Shown: piece by piece, positions 42,627 through 54,025 of the stretch
Layout: each line of letters opens with the position of its first letter
Numbering within the stretch: position 1 is the stretch's first letter
Notes under the pieces: generated by a model
The model's database searches: none
Told to the model about the DNA's origin: nothing
The model's input: only the letters and a program-made list of their open reading frames with translations
Source: Macrosoma leucophasiata
Taxonomy: Eukaryota; Arthropoda; Insecta; Lepidoptera; Hedylidae
Direction: 5' to 3'
Assembly (NCBI GenBank): GCA_036365455.1
Contig: JAWQUS010000016.1
Coordinates: 10,005,001-10,069,000 of the forward strand
Length of the DNA stretch: 64,000 nucleotides
Translations under genes and position numbers: made by a program

Positions 42627-42884
42627 TTACTGGTAGTAGAGCTCCAGTGACGGAGCTTGCGGGCGTAGGCACCACCGAATTACCTAATATACTTGCCGCT
42701 AAATGGTTGTGTTCAGCACTATCGTGTTCTGGTCAAGTGGTAATGTACGGCCCTGTTATTTTCGGCACAGAGGCATAACATCTTAAGCCTCAGGAGTGGT
42801 AACGCATCTGCATTTTGACCTTGGTTTTGTGTGGGTGTCTATAGGCTGCAGTCATCACTTAACATCAATGTGAACTACATGCTT
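42627..42884 (+). repeat. Family C copy, near full length
   Basis: TTTTTACTGGTAGTAGAGCT, GTTCAGCACTATCGTGTTCT, CAGGAGTGGTAACGCATCTG and CATCACTTAACATCAATGTG. It lacks the A-rich tail. A 62-codon minus frame immediately downstream is unrelated and unrecognised. Confidence 0.88.
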
Positions 42885-44055
42885 GACATTGCATGAACTG
42901 ATATTTCTGCCCCTGTTTATGCAACTGGCAACAAGGCCACTCGACACCAGGATGCGCAGCGATCAACTCTTCACCGCCACCCAATAGCAAGCAAACATCG
43001 CAGCCAATGATTTTGCCGCACTTGCCACCGGTTAATTTTAATATAACGCGCATTCAACGTTCGCTTTCCAATCTTTTTTTTAAGACTAACTGAAGACCGA
43101 TATAAATAATTTCATTGGAGCCAATAATTTCAATCATGACTACCCAGCCGCTACAGCCACTAACGGAGCGCTGCTTTAAGATCTTTAATATTAAAAGAGC
43201 ACGGTGTAGATTTAAGGAATTTAGGTGAAATCCAAAGCATCTTAGCTGACCCTTTGAGTGATATTAGTGAAATGCTTTGCAATGGTATATGTAATATTAT
43301 AAATTCTTGATTAGGCGACACTAATTAGTAACCACGGGGCTGGCATAGTCGAACGACGGGTCAAAGACCCTAATAAATAACAGACACAAAAAAAGAAACA
43401 GTCACTAAGCTACCCACAATTTACCAAGGCTACAAAAAGCTACCTACTATTGTGAAGATTGTGAAAACGACTATGTGATGAAATTGGTAAGAAAAAAGGG
43501 TTAAATCTTGTCAGTGAATACAGAACGTATTCACTGGTGAGATGTTTTCTCTGCATATAAATCTGTTTATACATGTTAATAGCGTCAATCCATCTTCCAA
43601 ATCTTCACGCGCCTATAGCGTAGCATGCTTATGGATCTCGACCCTAAAAAAACAATTCAGTACCAAAATCCCTTAAAAGTCCCTGTTTTTCGATGGATTA
43701 TCCTTATCCGAAGGGACTCTTATTTCGTGATACTCTGAAGGGCTTTATTTTGATATTATACATTCCAAAGGGAATTTTCTATATGTAGCATGTTGCAGGC
43801 ACGCTACTTTTATTAAAATTGTTAGTATAGTTTCGGCAAATGAAACTTAGAAAGTGGTTACTATTATAATTTTTATTTATATTTACTGGTCATTATTATT
43901 TCGTTGCTACTTTTATGACTTTTGTGATGATCGGTAAAACTTGAATTGATGCTATTTTTAGAGTAAGTCCTTATTTTTTATTGTGCTAAAATGTTGTTAT
44001 CCGTATTTGATATTTCATAAATGAGTATAGGTATTTCTGAGTCACAAACAACATA
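42885..44055. other. Unclassified sequence
   Basis: No gene or recognised repeat. Confidence 0.35.
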
Positions 44056-44059
44056 CTAT

Positions 44060-44205
44060 ATTAAACCACTAGCTAGCTATGGCAGCAACTTCGTTCGTCT
44101 GAATTACTTCTTATTTCATCAGCTATCTGCCAATGAAAGTCCCTTCAAAATTAATCCAGCTGTTTCAGAGATTATCCGGAACAAACAGACACACAAAAAC
44201 AGTAA
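44060..44205 (+). repeat. Family D fragment
   Basis: CAACTTCGTTCGTCTGAATT, CATCAGCTATCTGCCAATGA, AAGTCCCTTCAAAATTAATC, CAGCTGTTTCAGAGATTATC and AACAAACAGACACACAAAAA match family D units at 52500-52640. A 74-codon frame here is a by-product. Confidence 0.6.
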
Positions 44206-44657
44206 AAAAAGTCATTTTCGAAACTATTTAAAAAAAAATTTTTAGGTTTCCTTGTATACATAGCCTACAAATGTTTTTTTTATATTACGGACAGACAATC
44301 CAATTTTATTAGTGCCACTTAATTTACAAAGCTTTAAGATCAAAGAAAAAAACAAAGAATTTGATCACCTATTGAAACAGTTTGTTTGTCGGTCGGTTAC
44401 GTGTTGGTCTGTTTTTCTATTTTATCTTGGTAAGTTTTATTTAGGTGAGGGTTTGTCCAACTGTAGGTATCTAGGTACCAAGTCAAAATAATATGCTTTA
44501 TTATAATTAATCCATGACCGCCACGGAGGCTCGATGTGATTTGACGATTTCACAGTAAATGTTTCCTTATCCAAGTTTATTTATTCGAGATACAAGGAGT
44601 CATCTGGGATTGCTCTATAACTAGGTTCCCACCACGTTCCCACTTGCTAGAATGAAA

Positions 44658-44697
44658 CTCTATATTGTTCAATCATGTTTGATTGAACAATATAGAG
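44658..44697. repeat. Perfect 18-bp stem hairpin
   Basis: CTCTATATTGTTCAATCA at 44658-44675 is the exact reverse complement of 44680-44697, with the loop TGTT. Not repeated elsewhere in the window. Confidence 0.85.
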
Positions 44698-44730
44698 AAC
44701 AGACCAACACGTAGAATAGATTTTAATTTA

Positions 44731-45021
44731 ACTGGTGGTAGAGCTCCAGTGACGGAGCTCGCGGGCGTAGGCACCACCGCATTACCTAATATACTTGCCG
44801 CTAAATGGTAGTGTTCAACACTATCGTGTTCCGGTCAGGTGGTAATGTACGGCCTTGTAATTTCCGGCACAGAGGCATAAGACCTTAGGCCTCAGGAGTG
44901 GTAACGCATCTGCATTTTGACCTTGGTCTTTGTGTGGGTGTCTATAGGCTGCAGTCATCACTTAACATCAATGTGAACTGCATGCTTGTTTACCACTTCA
45001 ATTACATAAAAAAAAAAAAAA
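44731..45021 (+). repeat. Family C copy, best preserved with A tail
   Basis: AACTGGTGGTAGAGCTCCAG, GACGGAGCTCGCGGGCGTAG, GCCGCTAAATGGTAGTGTTC, ACCTTGGTCTTTGTGTGGGT, GTGAACTGCATGCTTGTTTA and a 15-base A-run at the end (45007-45021). The A-run marks this as a retroposed unit. No TSD confirmed; sequence before the head is AT-rich, which makes short repeats unreliable. Confidence 0.9.
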
Positions 45022-45480
45022 AGATGCATTTGGTATAAAACCCTGCAATTCTAAAAGAGTTACAACTATATTGGTTTCATTAAAATGGGATTATGCGAAA
45101 TGATCGGGCTCACTGAATTCCGGGTCACGGTATGTGAATAGACCCTAAGTCCACTCCATTAAACGCAAACGTTCGCAGTATATAAAAAAAGCCTTCGTAC
45201 GTGATACATTTCTAGAGTACTATTTCTTTGAAGGCTGTTTGGATTAGCCGTGTTAAGATATATTACACATTTGTTTTCTAATCTTGAGTCAAACGTGCGT
45301 GTATGTATAATGTTTTTATTTGGTGAAAAGAGTTTGGCTTTGTGGGAACAGGCTTCTCTTATTGCTACGCTTAAGGTTCTGGTTTGGACTTACGGATTAG
45401 CATGATTTGATTCTGTGAAGAAGGCCTAAGATATCTTAACCTCTGAGACCTGCCTGTATATCAGCAATAACGAGGCCATA
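45022..45480. other. Unclassified sequence
   Basis: No gene or repeat recognised. Confidence 0.35.
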
Positions 45481-45483
45481 TAA

Positions 45484-45700
45484 AATACTACTTTTTTATG
45501 TGAAGGAAGACAAACAGACCGCCTGTCTAATCCAAAGTAACCACTTTCCATCGCTTATGAACATTTGTTACTCCAAGGGAGTCACCAATGCGCTGAAAGA
45601 TTCTTAGGACGTCAGCTTTAAAGAACTCCATCTTGAAAAAGGAAATTGCTCCTCAATATGCACACTCTGGGCAACAATTAACGCTCGAATCTGATTTGTG
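45484..45700 (-). repeat. Jockey-like LINE 3' fragment, decayed
   Basis: Matches 38320-38590 in order: AAGACAAACAGACCGCCTGT, ACCACTTTCCATCGCTTATG, AACATTTGTTACTCC and TGCACACTCTGGGCAACAAT. It is heavily mutated and older than the copy at 38292-38976. Confidence 0.7.
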
Positions 45701-45774
45701 CGGATTATAGAAATATGAATAATGTTTTTTATATTGCTGTGCGGGTGGAATCCATCTCTACGGTTAGTGTTATC

Positions 45775-46107
45775 ATCTATACAAATAAATAAAATTGGAG
45801 TGTCTGTTTGTAATATAAAAATAACCGCTTTTTAATAAATGCATATGTATTATATGTATACACGGTACATATACCAAAACAACATTTTTTACAATTTTTG
45901 TCTATCTGTCTGTCTGTCTGTCTGTCTGATTGGATCTTGGGAACGGCTGGACCGATTTTGACGGGACTTTCACAGGCAGATAGCTGATGTAATAAGGAGT
46001 AACTTAGGCGTTTATACTAGCTGCGTCCACGACGTCCGGGGGTTTGCCCGGGTAGATACTGAACAATCATAAAATGTCACGCGGGCGAAGTCGCGGGCAC
46101 AGCTAGT
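45775..46107 (-). repeat. Family D repeat, nearly complete
   Basis: Reverse of 52480-52735 with AACAACATTTTTTACAATTT, a (TGTC)n run at 45901-45930, CTGGACCGATTTTGACGGGA, AGCTGATGTAATAAGGAGTA, and ending at GCGGGCGAAGTCGCGGGCAC AGCTAG. The CTAGCTGTGCCCGCGACTTC head (minus strand) is the best in the window. Confidence 0.75.
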
Positions 46108-46749
46108 TTTCAAATAAAATACTTAGTGCTGAACACGTAGTTTTAGAGATAGATAATTCGATGTTGTAATGCTTACAATTTTGAGATTCACTATTCCACC
46201 AAAAAACTTTTAACTTCTTGTCTACATAAATTATTCATTTATATTGTGGAATGATTTTGTAGCCATTTGGAACGTTACGAACAGTTGGCGAGCAAGTCTG
46301 CTGACAAATATCTTAAGTTTCTGTTAAGTTTAACTAATTATTGTCATTTATCAACACTATAACAATAACTTGGCATATTTGATGAATACAGAGATTAGTA
46401 AAAGCATCTTACGCCTAACGCTCTATTTCAATATGAACCGTCGCCATCTTCCCTCGCGCTATAATGTGTTATCTATGTATCATCACGTCATTTGTTCCAC
46501 TCTAAAACCTATGAAAGAAGTATATGATTATATAATAAAAAAAAAACTCATTTATTAATAAGTGCAAACAATGAATAGATATAATAATGACCTTGGTGTT
46601 TCCAGAATGTCTGTCGATGTATATTTACTGGTGCAGTGAGCGAGTGAGAGCTTCAGGACGTACCCATATCTCTTTTTGTCACCAATGGAAAGCGTTAAGC
46701 GTTTCCGTATTCCATTAAGAAGATTTGTGCGTCCCCAATTTTGCACAGG
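46108..46749. other. Unclassified AT-rich sequence
   Basis: No gene recognised; frames at 46370-46558 and 46555-46746 have no motifs. Confidence 0.35.
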
Positions 46750-46805
46750 GGCGAAATAGTTTAGGTCTCAAGAGTGTTGAGTGTGGCAACGCATCTGAAT
46801 TGAAA
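46750..46805 (+). repeat. Family C fragment
   Basis: GCGAAATAGTTTAGGTCTCA and GTGTGGCAACGCATCTGAAT match the middle of family C. Confidence 0.4.
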
Positions 46806-46809
46806 CTTT

Positions 46810-46956
46810 TACTCCCTTATTCACAAACGTACATTAGATACGTTTTAGCTATAGAATGCTTTGTCTTTGTCACTTTTACTGTCAAATATGCAGGATAGAA
46901 AAAGACAAAGGAGAGATTAGCAACACTTTAGCTAAAATACGTTTATGAATTTATAC
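46810..46956. mobile_element. MITE P copy 2
   Basis: CTCCCTTATTCACAAACGTA at the left; AGACAAAGGAGAGATTAGCA, CACTTTAGCTAAAATACGTT and TATGAATTTATACGGG at the right. Terminal repeats are more diverged than in 24570-24720, so it is the older copy. Confidence 0.75.
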
Positions 46957-49376
46957 GGGTTAGTTTTTATGTACATATTTAATTAGTAATTACTAATACC
47001 GACTATAATTAATTACTCTTAAAAAGAGTCACACTAAGTTTGTTCTACAACAGGGTTTTTCTTAATATTGACTGCACTAGAAATCTGCTTAGTGAATGAT
47101 CAAATTCTATTTCTTTACTTCAGTAATTTGGAGTAGGGAATTGGAAAAAGAAAATTAATTTGTACATTATTTTTATATAAATGCCGTTTTTAATTTATTA
47201 GTATTTCTATCCGTGGTTATTTATACTATAACGGAGTTTTAAAAAATATGTAGTCACAAAATGCGCTGAGGATCTTATTTGCATTAAAAATATATAAACA
47301 AATTGAATGTCGGTACACTTACTATCAATGTGAACTCCATGCATGTTTCTAACTTTCATAACATAAAAAAAACGAAATTGGTTTCAGGCAACTTTAAAAA
47401 CTGTTCTCCAGCGCCCGATAGATACAGTGCGGCCCTGTTGTTTGGCAATCTACATTGCATGATAAACAAACCATGCTATAAAGGAGTTCCGCGGGGGAAT
47501 CGTATCTCTACTTGAGGAAAACGCTAAAAGAAAATCGTTACTAGCTCTGTTCTATTTGGTTTGTATTGCATAAGCGGGACGGGTAATGTGGTTGCTTCTT
47601 AATGAGAATAAATCCGTGATTGATGACCGACGGCGGCTTCAGAGGCTTAAAATATGCTTTTGTTGTCGCTAATATACAAGCTGATTCAAATTTGAAGTCA
47701 TTATTGTGACCATTGATTTTTTTACGCAAGTATTAGGTACTTTTGTAACGTTGATGATAGAGACATAAAAAGATTCTGAGTATTTACAAAGTTATAATTT
47801 TTTTTATAACAATTTTATGAACATTTTATGTATTATTAGACACAGGTAACTCACACTCACAAACACACACACACACACACACTCACCCTAATACTTACCT
47901 TAACAAACAAATTATTTTCTCTCATTCTTATATTTACTTGCATGCTATAACAAACTCTGTTTACATTGTATGTAATGTTTTTAATGACAAGATAATATAA
48001 TAGCTATTAGGCACGATCTTAATTCTTGCTTCATGTTGACATTTGAATATGGGGAGACCTGGTGACCTGTTTTTCAGGTTCTTTTGACACCTAGTACAGG
48101 CGCCAGTTCTTCACAAACTTTTATTGTACCTCATCAACATTATAATTAACCCCTTATGTAAGCCTAATGTTTGTGGAGAAAAAATAAAGTTTGTTTTTAT
48201 TTTTATTCATTTTTTATTATAATGCGTCTAAAACAATTAAGCAGTTTTCAATTCGTAATATGTGTCTTTCATTGAACTGAAGCGCTATGTATAATTCGTA
48301 CTATGGGATACATTTTTCCCTTTTTTTAAATAAATTCGGGGGTCTTACATTACGATGTCATTGAAGAACGGTACGTTGAATAATACCATTGGGCTACAGA
48401 TATATTAAAGGTTCTTAATACTACCTACGTTTGTTTTTCTTTTTTTTTTAATCACAGGTCCTATCGAACCATCGGAAAATAGTTAAATAGGACGATAGAA
48501 CGCAAAGTGTTTATTTTGCGCGAGCTCTAATTGTTTTTTTTATGTAGTACAGATTGTATGGCTTACATTGTGTTATCAAGTAGATGCTAGAACTATACTG
48601 TGTGATTGGATATATTACTACAAAATTTGCAAGTGTAATCTTACAAAAATATTAATTTTCTACCTTCACCGCGGCCGGGTACAAAGTTATGTGCATATCT
48701 TACGGTGTTTTAAACATAATTATTCTGGTACTTTAAAGTCCTTTATCTAATTCATATTTTATCTGTTTTGGCAAGTACGGGCTAAATTTTAAGTGTTACT
48801 TTTCACAAAATTACTCTCGACATAGACGCTTACACAGATTTGGCAAAATCCGCAAATATTAATGGAACGATAATAAATATGCTTTAGAGGCATATGACGT
48901 CTGAAACTTTGCCAAAACTATTCCGAGCGGCTCACATACAAATATCTATCAACGGTTTTCGTGTTATTAACGTTATTTGTTATAGTCAACATAAAAGTCA
49001 ATGTTTAACATTATTCTGTTACGATGTGTAATGATCCAATAATGTCAATACATTCAATATTGTATTGGATATACTAAAAAAATTGGATCACAACAAAGGT
49101 TATGGATCGATATTTCGTTTTTAAAAATATTATTTTTCTAGTAAATATGAGTCATAGTTATCTAATGATATTTATCCTTTAAAAATAGGAGACCTGTCCG
49201 CTGCCTTGCTTGAATCTATTGAGATATATATTTGGATATATATTTTTGTCTAGGGGGAACTTTTTCTCTTTCCCTAAGTACTTGAAAAAACAAAAATCTT
49301 TAGGTCCTGTACATTTCTTGATATTATTATTTAAAGCGTTTTAAAATCAAATTGAATAATATGTCCCAAAACACTG
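46957..49376. other. Mostly unclassified sequence with small repeats
   Basis: Contains a family C 3' fragment at 47316-47375 (ATCAATGTGAACTCCATGCA, then CATAACATAAAAAAA), a (CA)n microsatellite at 47862-47882, and an AATAAA-like retroelement tail around 48165-48225. No gene is recognised in about 2.4 kb. Confidence 0.4.
47862..47882. repeat. (CA)n microsatellite
   Basis: An uninterrupted run of about ten CA units, with a few further CTCA and CAAA units on both sides. Confidence 0.85.
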
Positions 49377-49377
49377 T

Positions 49378-49565
49378 AGCATCATCATCAGAGGCTGACT
49401 GTTGGACAGAAGCTTCTCCAAGCGATGCCCACAGTTGTGCTTCATCTGGCGGATATGCCATAATCGCCTAGTTTGGCCTGGAGGTTGGGCAAAGAATTTT
49501 TTTTTGTTTAGCTTATGGCAGTATGTTGCTGCCTATCATGCGTGCACTTACTACCACCCCGTTTG
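49378..49565 (-). mobile_element. RTE-tailed retroposon copy
   Basis: The CATCATCATC at 49381-49390 is the tail on the + strand, followed by AGAGGCTGACTGTTGGACAG, then GGCGGATATGCCATAATCGC and GTATGTTGCTGCCTATCATG. Order matches 51640-51816 and 20182-20493 in part. Confidence 0.65.
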
Positions 49566-50060
49566 TAAGTACTAACGAAATAATTCATTTTCACCAATGG
49601 GCAGTGGGTTATATCTAGCAAAGGTGTTCTGTGCATAAGCTTTGAGATAGTTTATCTGAAAAAATATTAATTCAAATATGTATAAAACAATCTTTTTAAG
49701 ACATATTTCTGTTCACCACTATAATTAGTATCACATTGTTTTGTACACCCTGTATGGATATCTATATACGATAGATAATTACGTCGTTCATCTATGAGCT
49801 CGTTACCGCGATAGTATATGACAATCATTAGCAGCCTCGTGTTAATTACGACACCTTGTCGATATGATCTACGAGTACAATACGTAATTGGGCATGGTCA
49901 CGATACAGAACCCATTATGTAGAACAAAAATATTTCGTTACATTTTCTCAGTAGATGGTAATGTTGATGTATTAAGTAATTGAAACAAGTCTATTGTATC
50001 ATACCTACGAGTAGATGACAAAAATTTGACGATTGGCATACCAGTACAAAGGAGACGGGT
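49566..50060. other. Unclassified sequence
   Basis: No gene or repeat recognised. Confidence 0.35.
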
Positions 50061-50815
50061 AATTTTTTTTTTTGAGACTCGTTCTCACTAAAACCCCGCC
50101 GTGTTCCGACTCTTTCGCCATCAGTGGCGGGGTCACGGGAACGCTTACGCACACATCCGCGACCCCGCCGGCGGCTGCTCGTCTCCAAGCCCTCCGCAGG
50201 TTGAGCTCTTTGGCTCCAACCAACACTAGTGGCGTGCGGAACACGTGCACGCCACCTAGCTTGGGACCTATCTCCATTTGGGCGACGGACATCCCCTAGT
50301 CCGACACCCAAAGGTCCCTGCGGCGATCACTCACAACGCAAGGCGTCCCAAGACGCCCGGGTAGAGGAGTCCAGGGGCACACAGTCCGGCCCCGGGGGAG
50401 TGGGAGTGACAGGGATGAACTGACCTTCAACCGCCCCCCCGCGGCCCCACCACGTCCCTATCGAGCGGCGGGACCACCGCTAGGCGGCTGGGGATAGGGT
50501 GTAGGGCCAATGACATACCCATACACCTCTTCCCCAGCCGCCTTCCCAGCACGTCCCCATCTGACGGCGGGACCACCGTTAGGCGGCTGGGGATAGGGTG
50601 CAGGGCCAACGAAATACCCGTACACCTCCTCCCCAGCCGTCTCCTCTCCATAGCAGCGAGTGGCGGGCTGAGCCACGCCAAACGCCGCCCCCTCTCTGGG
50701 TTCCTCTTGGCTTCGCCGGTGTGAGGCCAACCACCGGGTACTGAGCCCCCCCCGCCACGACAAGGCGGAAACCCTCGGGGGGGAATCAAAGGTGCCCTGG
50801 TCAATTACCCATCAC
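50061..50815 (-). mobile_element. GC-rich LINE-like block with poly(A) end
   Basis: A sharply bounded GC-rich segment in AT-rich DNA. On the minus strand it ends with AGAACGAGTCTC and then an A-run (50062-50073 as T on the + strand), the mark of a retroposed 3' end. Overlapping minus frames of 125 (50427-50804), 101 (50458-50763), 106 (49991-50311) and 95 codons are proline/glycine/arginine-rich with no motif I recognise. An R1-type LINE end is my guess from composition only. Confidence 0.4.
50451..50648. repeat. 99-bp tandem duplication in the GC-rich block
   Basis: Two units start at 50451 and 50550. Shared segments include GCGGGACCACCG, TAGGCGGCTGGGGATAGGGT, GTACACCTCCTCCCCAGCCG or close variants. 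The units differ at roughly one base in ten. Confidence 0.85.
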
Positions 50816-51399
50816 ATAGTTGAAATAACACGGAGCCCAACACAAATGAGAAATGGATTAAATAAGGGCCATTAAAGTGATTACCAATCGGTTGGTCATT
50901 TGTTGATAAAAGTCTTTCAATTCAATTAAAATTTTGACTTAACAACGTGTTTTAATTATTTCCCAAAGGAATTGTACAATATTTTTATTACAATAGTATT
51001 ATTATCTAAATTTTTATGACTATGACTAGCTGTGCCCGCAACTTTGTTTGCGTGGAATAGTGGCTTTCTCTACTTTGCAGTAATTCTTCTCTGTACACGA
51101 TATTAGACGTATGGCCATCGGTGATAAAAGCACACAGGCTGCTAGGATTGCGATAACTTGCAAATTATATGTTTAAACGCGCATCCATCCTATGCTGAAT
51201 CGTGTTTTCAAAAAGGCCATTTTAAACTTGTATGCATAGTATTTTTTTATAGAAAATTATTATAAATTTTTGTAAAGTTTCAGTCAATTAGTGCTTCTAA
51301 CAGAGAATGCAAGATAAGAGATAGATCTATGCATAATATAGGCACTCCGTAAGAGCCGGCAGAAGAGAAAAATTGAATATTAACGTTGTAAATTTATAC
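50816..51399. other. Unclassified, with family D head at 51025
   Basis: GACTAGCTGTGCCCGCAACT at 51026-51045 is the head of a family D copy that is too diverged downstream to trace beyond about 51300. Confidence 0.45.
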
Positions 51400-51639
51400 C
51401 CACTAATGCCACCAACACCACTACCACCATAGTCACCACCACCAAAACTGTCATCACTACCACCTCCACCACCGCCACCACTACAATCGCCACCAACGCC
51501 ACCAACACCACCACCAGAGTCACCAACAACAACTATGCCACCAACGACACCAACGCCACCACCACAACCACCACCACTACCAACACCATCAATGCTACCA
51601 ACACCACTAACGCAACCACCACCATCACCATCATCATAA
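51400..51639 (-). repeat. Trinucleotide array (CCA/CCN)n
   Basis: About 240 bp of CCA, CCAA and CCG triplets. On the minus strand it would encode an artificial Gly/Val/Ser-rich run (116-codon frame at 51327-51677), which is not a gene. It begins exactly at the CATCATCAT end of the retroposon at 51640. Confidence 0.85.
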
Positions 51640-51816
51640 TTACATCCGAAAGACGTCCATCGGTCTCCGCTGGACAAAGCCTTTCCCGAAGATGCTCCTA
51701 AAAGTGTTGTGCGTCATAAGGAAAGAATACCTACGCCATAATTGCCACGCTTGGCATGCTGAATGGTGATCATAGCGGCGATTGTTTTATGCCGGGACGC
51801 TGCTATGCAGTATGCT
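51640..51816 (-). mobile_element. RTE-tailed retroposon copy
   Basis: Starts ACATCCGAAAGACGTCCATC, GGTCTCCGCTGGACAAAGCC, then GCCATAATTGCCACGCTTGG and GTTTTATGCCGGGACGCTGC. On the minus strand its 3' end is GGACGTCTTTCGGATGTAA followed by the ATGATGATGG array, the tail shared with the RTE LINE at 33850-33890. Confidence 0.7.
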
Positions 51817-51831
51817 TGTTACTAACAGAGA

Positions 51832-53098
51832 AAAAACCGGCCAAGTGCGAGTCGAACTCGTGCACGAAGGGTTCTGTACAAAAAAATGGCGTAAAAATTA
51901 CGTTTGTTGGAACGTAATATACAACGTACCTAAGACCTAAAAATTCTGTGAAAATTTTAAGCGTCTACTTGCTACCGTTATTGATGTCGAGCAAAAATAT
52001 ACGAAACGCCCCCTTGGACCCCTTACTATTTTCGTTTTCTTATTTTTGTATTTAATTTTGTCGATACAGCGGTAACAGAAATACATAATTTGTGAAAATT
52101 TTAGCTTTCTAGCTATCACTGTTTATGAGATACAGCGTGGTGACAGACAAACAGATGGTGACTGCCAGTGAAAGTCCCGTCAAAATCGGAGACACTCAAA
52201 TTCTATTTAATTGTATGTGGGTATGTATGTAAGTATGGTTGTATGGAGATAAAAGTAGCTTAAGTTACTCCTTATCACATCGGCTATCTGCTAGTGAAAG
52301 TCCCGTCAAAATCGGAGACACTCAAATTCTATTTATTTGTATGTAGGTATTTATGTATGTATGTATGGAGATAAAAGTAGCCTAAGTTACTCCTTATTAC
52401 ATCAGCTACCTACCCGTGGAAGTGCCGTCAAAGTCGGATACACTCCAATTCTACTTATTTCAATGTAGGTATGTATGTATGTATGTATGTATGTATGGAG
52501 ATAAAAGAAGCCTAAGTTACTCCTTATCACATCAGCTATCTGCCAGTGACAGTCCCGTAAAAATCGGTCCAGCCGTTCCCAAGATTAGCCACTCCAAACA
52601 GACAGACAGACAGACAAAAATTGTAAAAAATGTTGTTTTGGCATATGTACCGTGTATACATACATATGCATTTAGTAAAATACGGTTATTTTATTATTAC
52701 AAACAGACACATCAATTGTATTTATTTGTATAGATGTATAGATTTATTATGGAAAGGTAATATACAACATAAGACCTAAAAATTCTGTGAAAAATTTAAG
52801 CGTCTACTTGCTACCGTTATTATTATCGATCAAAAAATATACGAAAAAAAAACACGTTTACTGTATGCCCCCTTGGACCCCGTAACATTTTCATTTTCTT
52901 ATTTCTAGTAATTAATTTTGTCTTAATAGCGGTATCAGAAATACATAATTTGTGAAAATGTTAGCTTTCTAGCTATCACAATTTATGAGATACAGGCTGG
53001 TGACAGACAGGCGGACGGACGGACAGACAGACAGACAGACAGCGGAGGATTAGTAATCCGTGGGGTCCGTTTTTACCTTTTAGGTACGAAACCCCCTA
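51832..53098. repeat. Family E repeat with internal tandem family D units
   Basis: Both ends are present: CCGGCCAAGTGCGAGTCGAA at 51838 with AAGGGTTCTGTAC, and GTGACAGACAGGCGGACGGA with CCGTTTTTACC and GTACGAAACCCCC at 53084. A segment at 51930-52150 is repeated at 52765-53000 (AAGACCTAAAAATTCTGTGA, TTAAGCGTCTACTTGCTACC, ACAGAAATACATAATTTGTG). The middle, 52166-52740, is family D sequence. Confidence 0.65.
52166..52560 (+). repeat. Tandem array of ~125-bp units
   Basis: Four unit starts (AGTGAAAGTCCCGT or variants) at about 52167, 52293, 52415 and 52545. Each unit has CAAAATCGGAGACACTCAAA, a (TATG)n stretch, GGAGATAAAAGTAGC and TAAGTTACTCCTTAT. The array is derived from the 3' part of family D. 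Confidence 0.85.
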
Positions 53099-53099
53099 A

Positions 53100-54025
53100 A
53101 AGATAAAACTAAGATTCAGAATAGCTTAAAAATATTCGATATGATTCTTTAAATTGATATATTTTTTATTTCTGAACCGATTCACATGAAACAAACACTA
53201 AATGTTAAGTGAAACTTACCACAATATATTAGTGAAAACTGCAAATCGAATAAGCCGTTTCTGATATTAGCGTGCACAAACACACAGACAAACAGACATT
53301 TTTCCGGGATAAAAAGTACCCAGTGTTGTGCGCCAAAGGTTAAAATATAATCATACCAAGTTTCATTGTAATCGGAAAGGTAGTTGTTCTATGATGCTTG
53401 AACAAACAGACAGGCAGACAAAAAATTTTCTAATCACATATTTGGGTTCGGTATCGATCTAGTAACATCTCCTGGTATTTATTTTTTCAATATTTTCAAT
53501 GTACAGAATTTACACTTCTACAGATTTATTATAAGTATAGATTATGACGAACAGATTTTTCATTTTCTTCTATGAAGGAATTGAAAAATTTGATGATTCA
53601 CGTATCGGTTAAATATTATTATTTAATTGGTATTTATTAATACCTATTGGATTATTATTATAAGTCATTCTCTCTAGGTAGCTTATAACCCGACAATGCC
53701 AAAGTGTCCTTGTAGACCAATTTGAAATAAATGATTTGAATTTTGAATTAGTTTGTATAGAATAACGACGTAACGTTTGGACCATAGGTTACTTCTGTTC
53801 GAGATAAAAATACGATCGACACGAGTATTTTTATCAGCTTTTCAGCCCCCATGTCCAGGCTGTGTTTGGTTGTAAAAAAAAAGATTTTTTAAATCCATGA
53901 ATGTATCTTGCGACAATCTAAGAATTGACAAGGATACGTAGATATTTTTAAACTGAATAAAATATATTTTTCTTAATATTATTACTGCCTCTTTAGCCAA
54001 ATATAAATTGATGACAATTGCCTTT
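53100..54025. other. Family D-like remnants then unclassified
   Basis: 53220-53460 keeps ACTGCAAATCGAATAAGCCG, AACAAACAGACATTTTTCCG and CAAACAGACAGGCAGACAAA, fitting a decayed family D repeat. Beyond that nothing is recognised. Confidence 0.4.

Noticed and set aside
51327..51677. 116-codon minus-strand frame rich in Gly/Val/Ser
   Set aside because: It is a translation of the CCA trinucleotide array and its retroposon edge; no real protein features.
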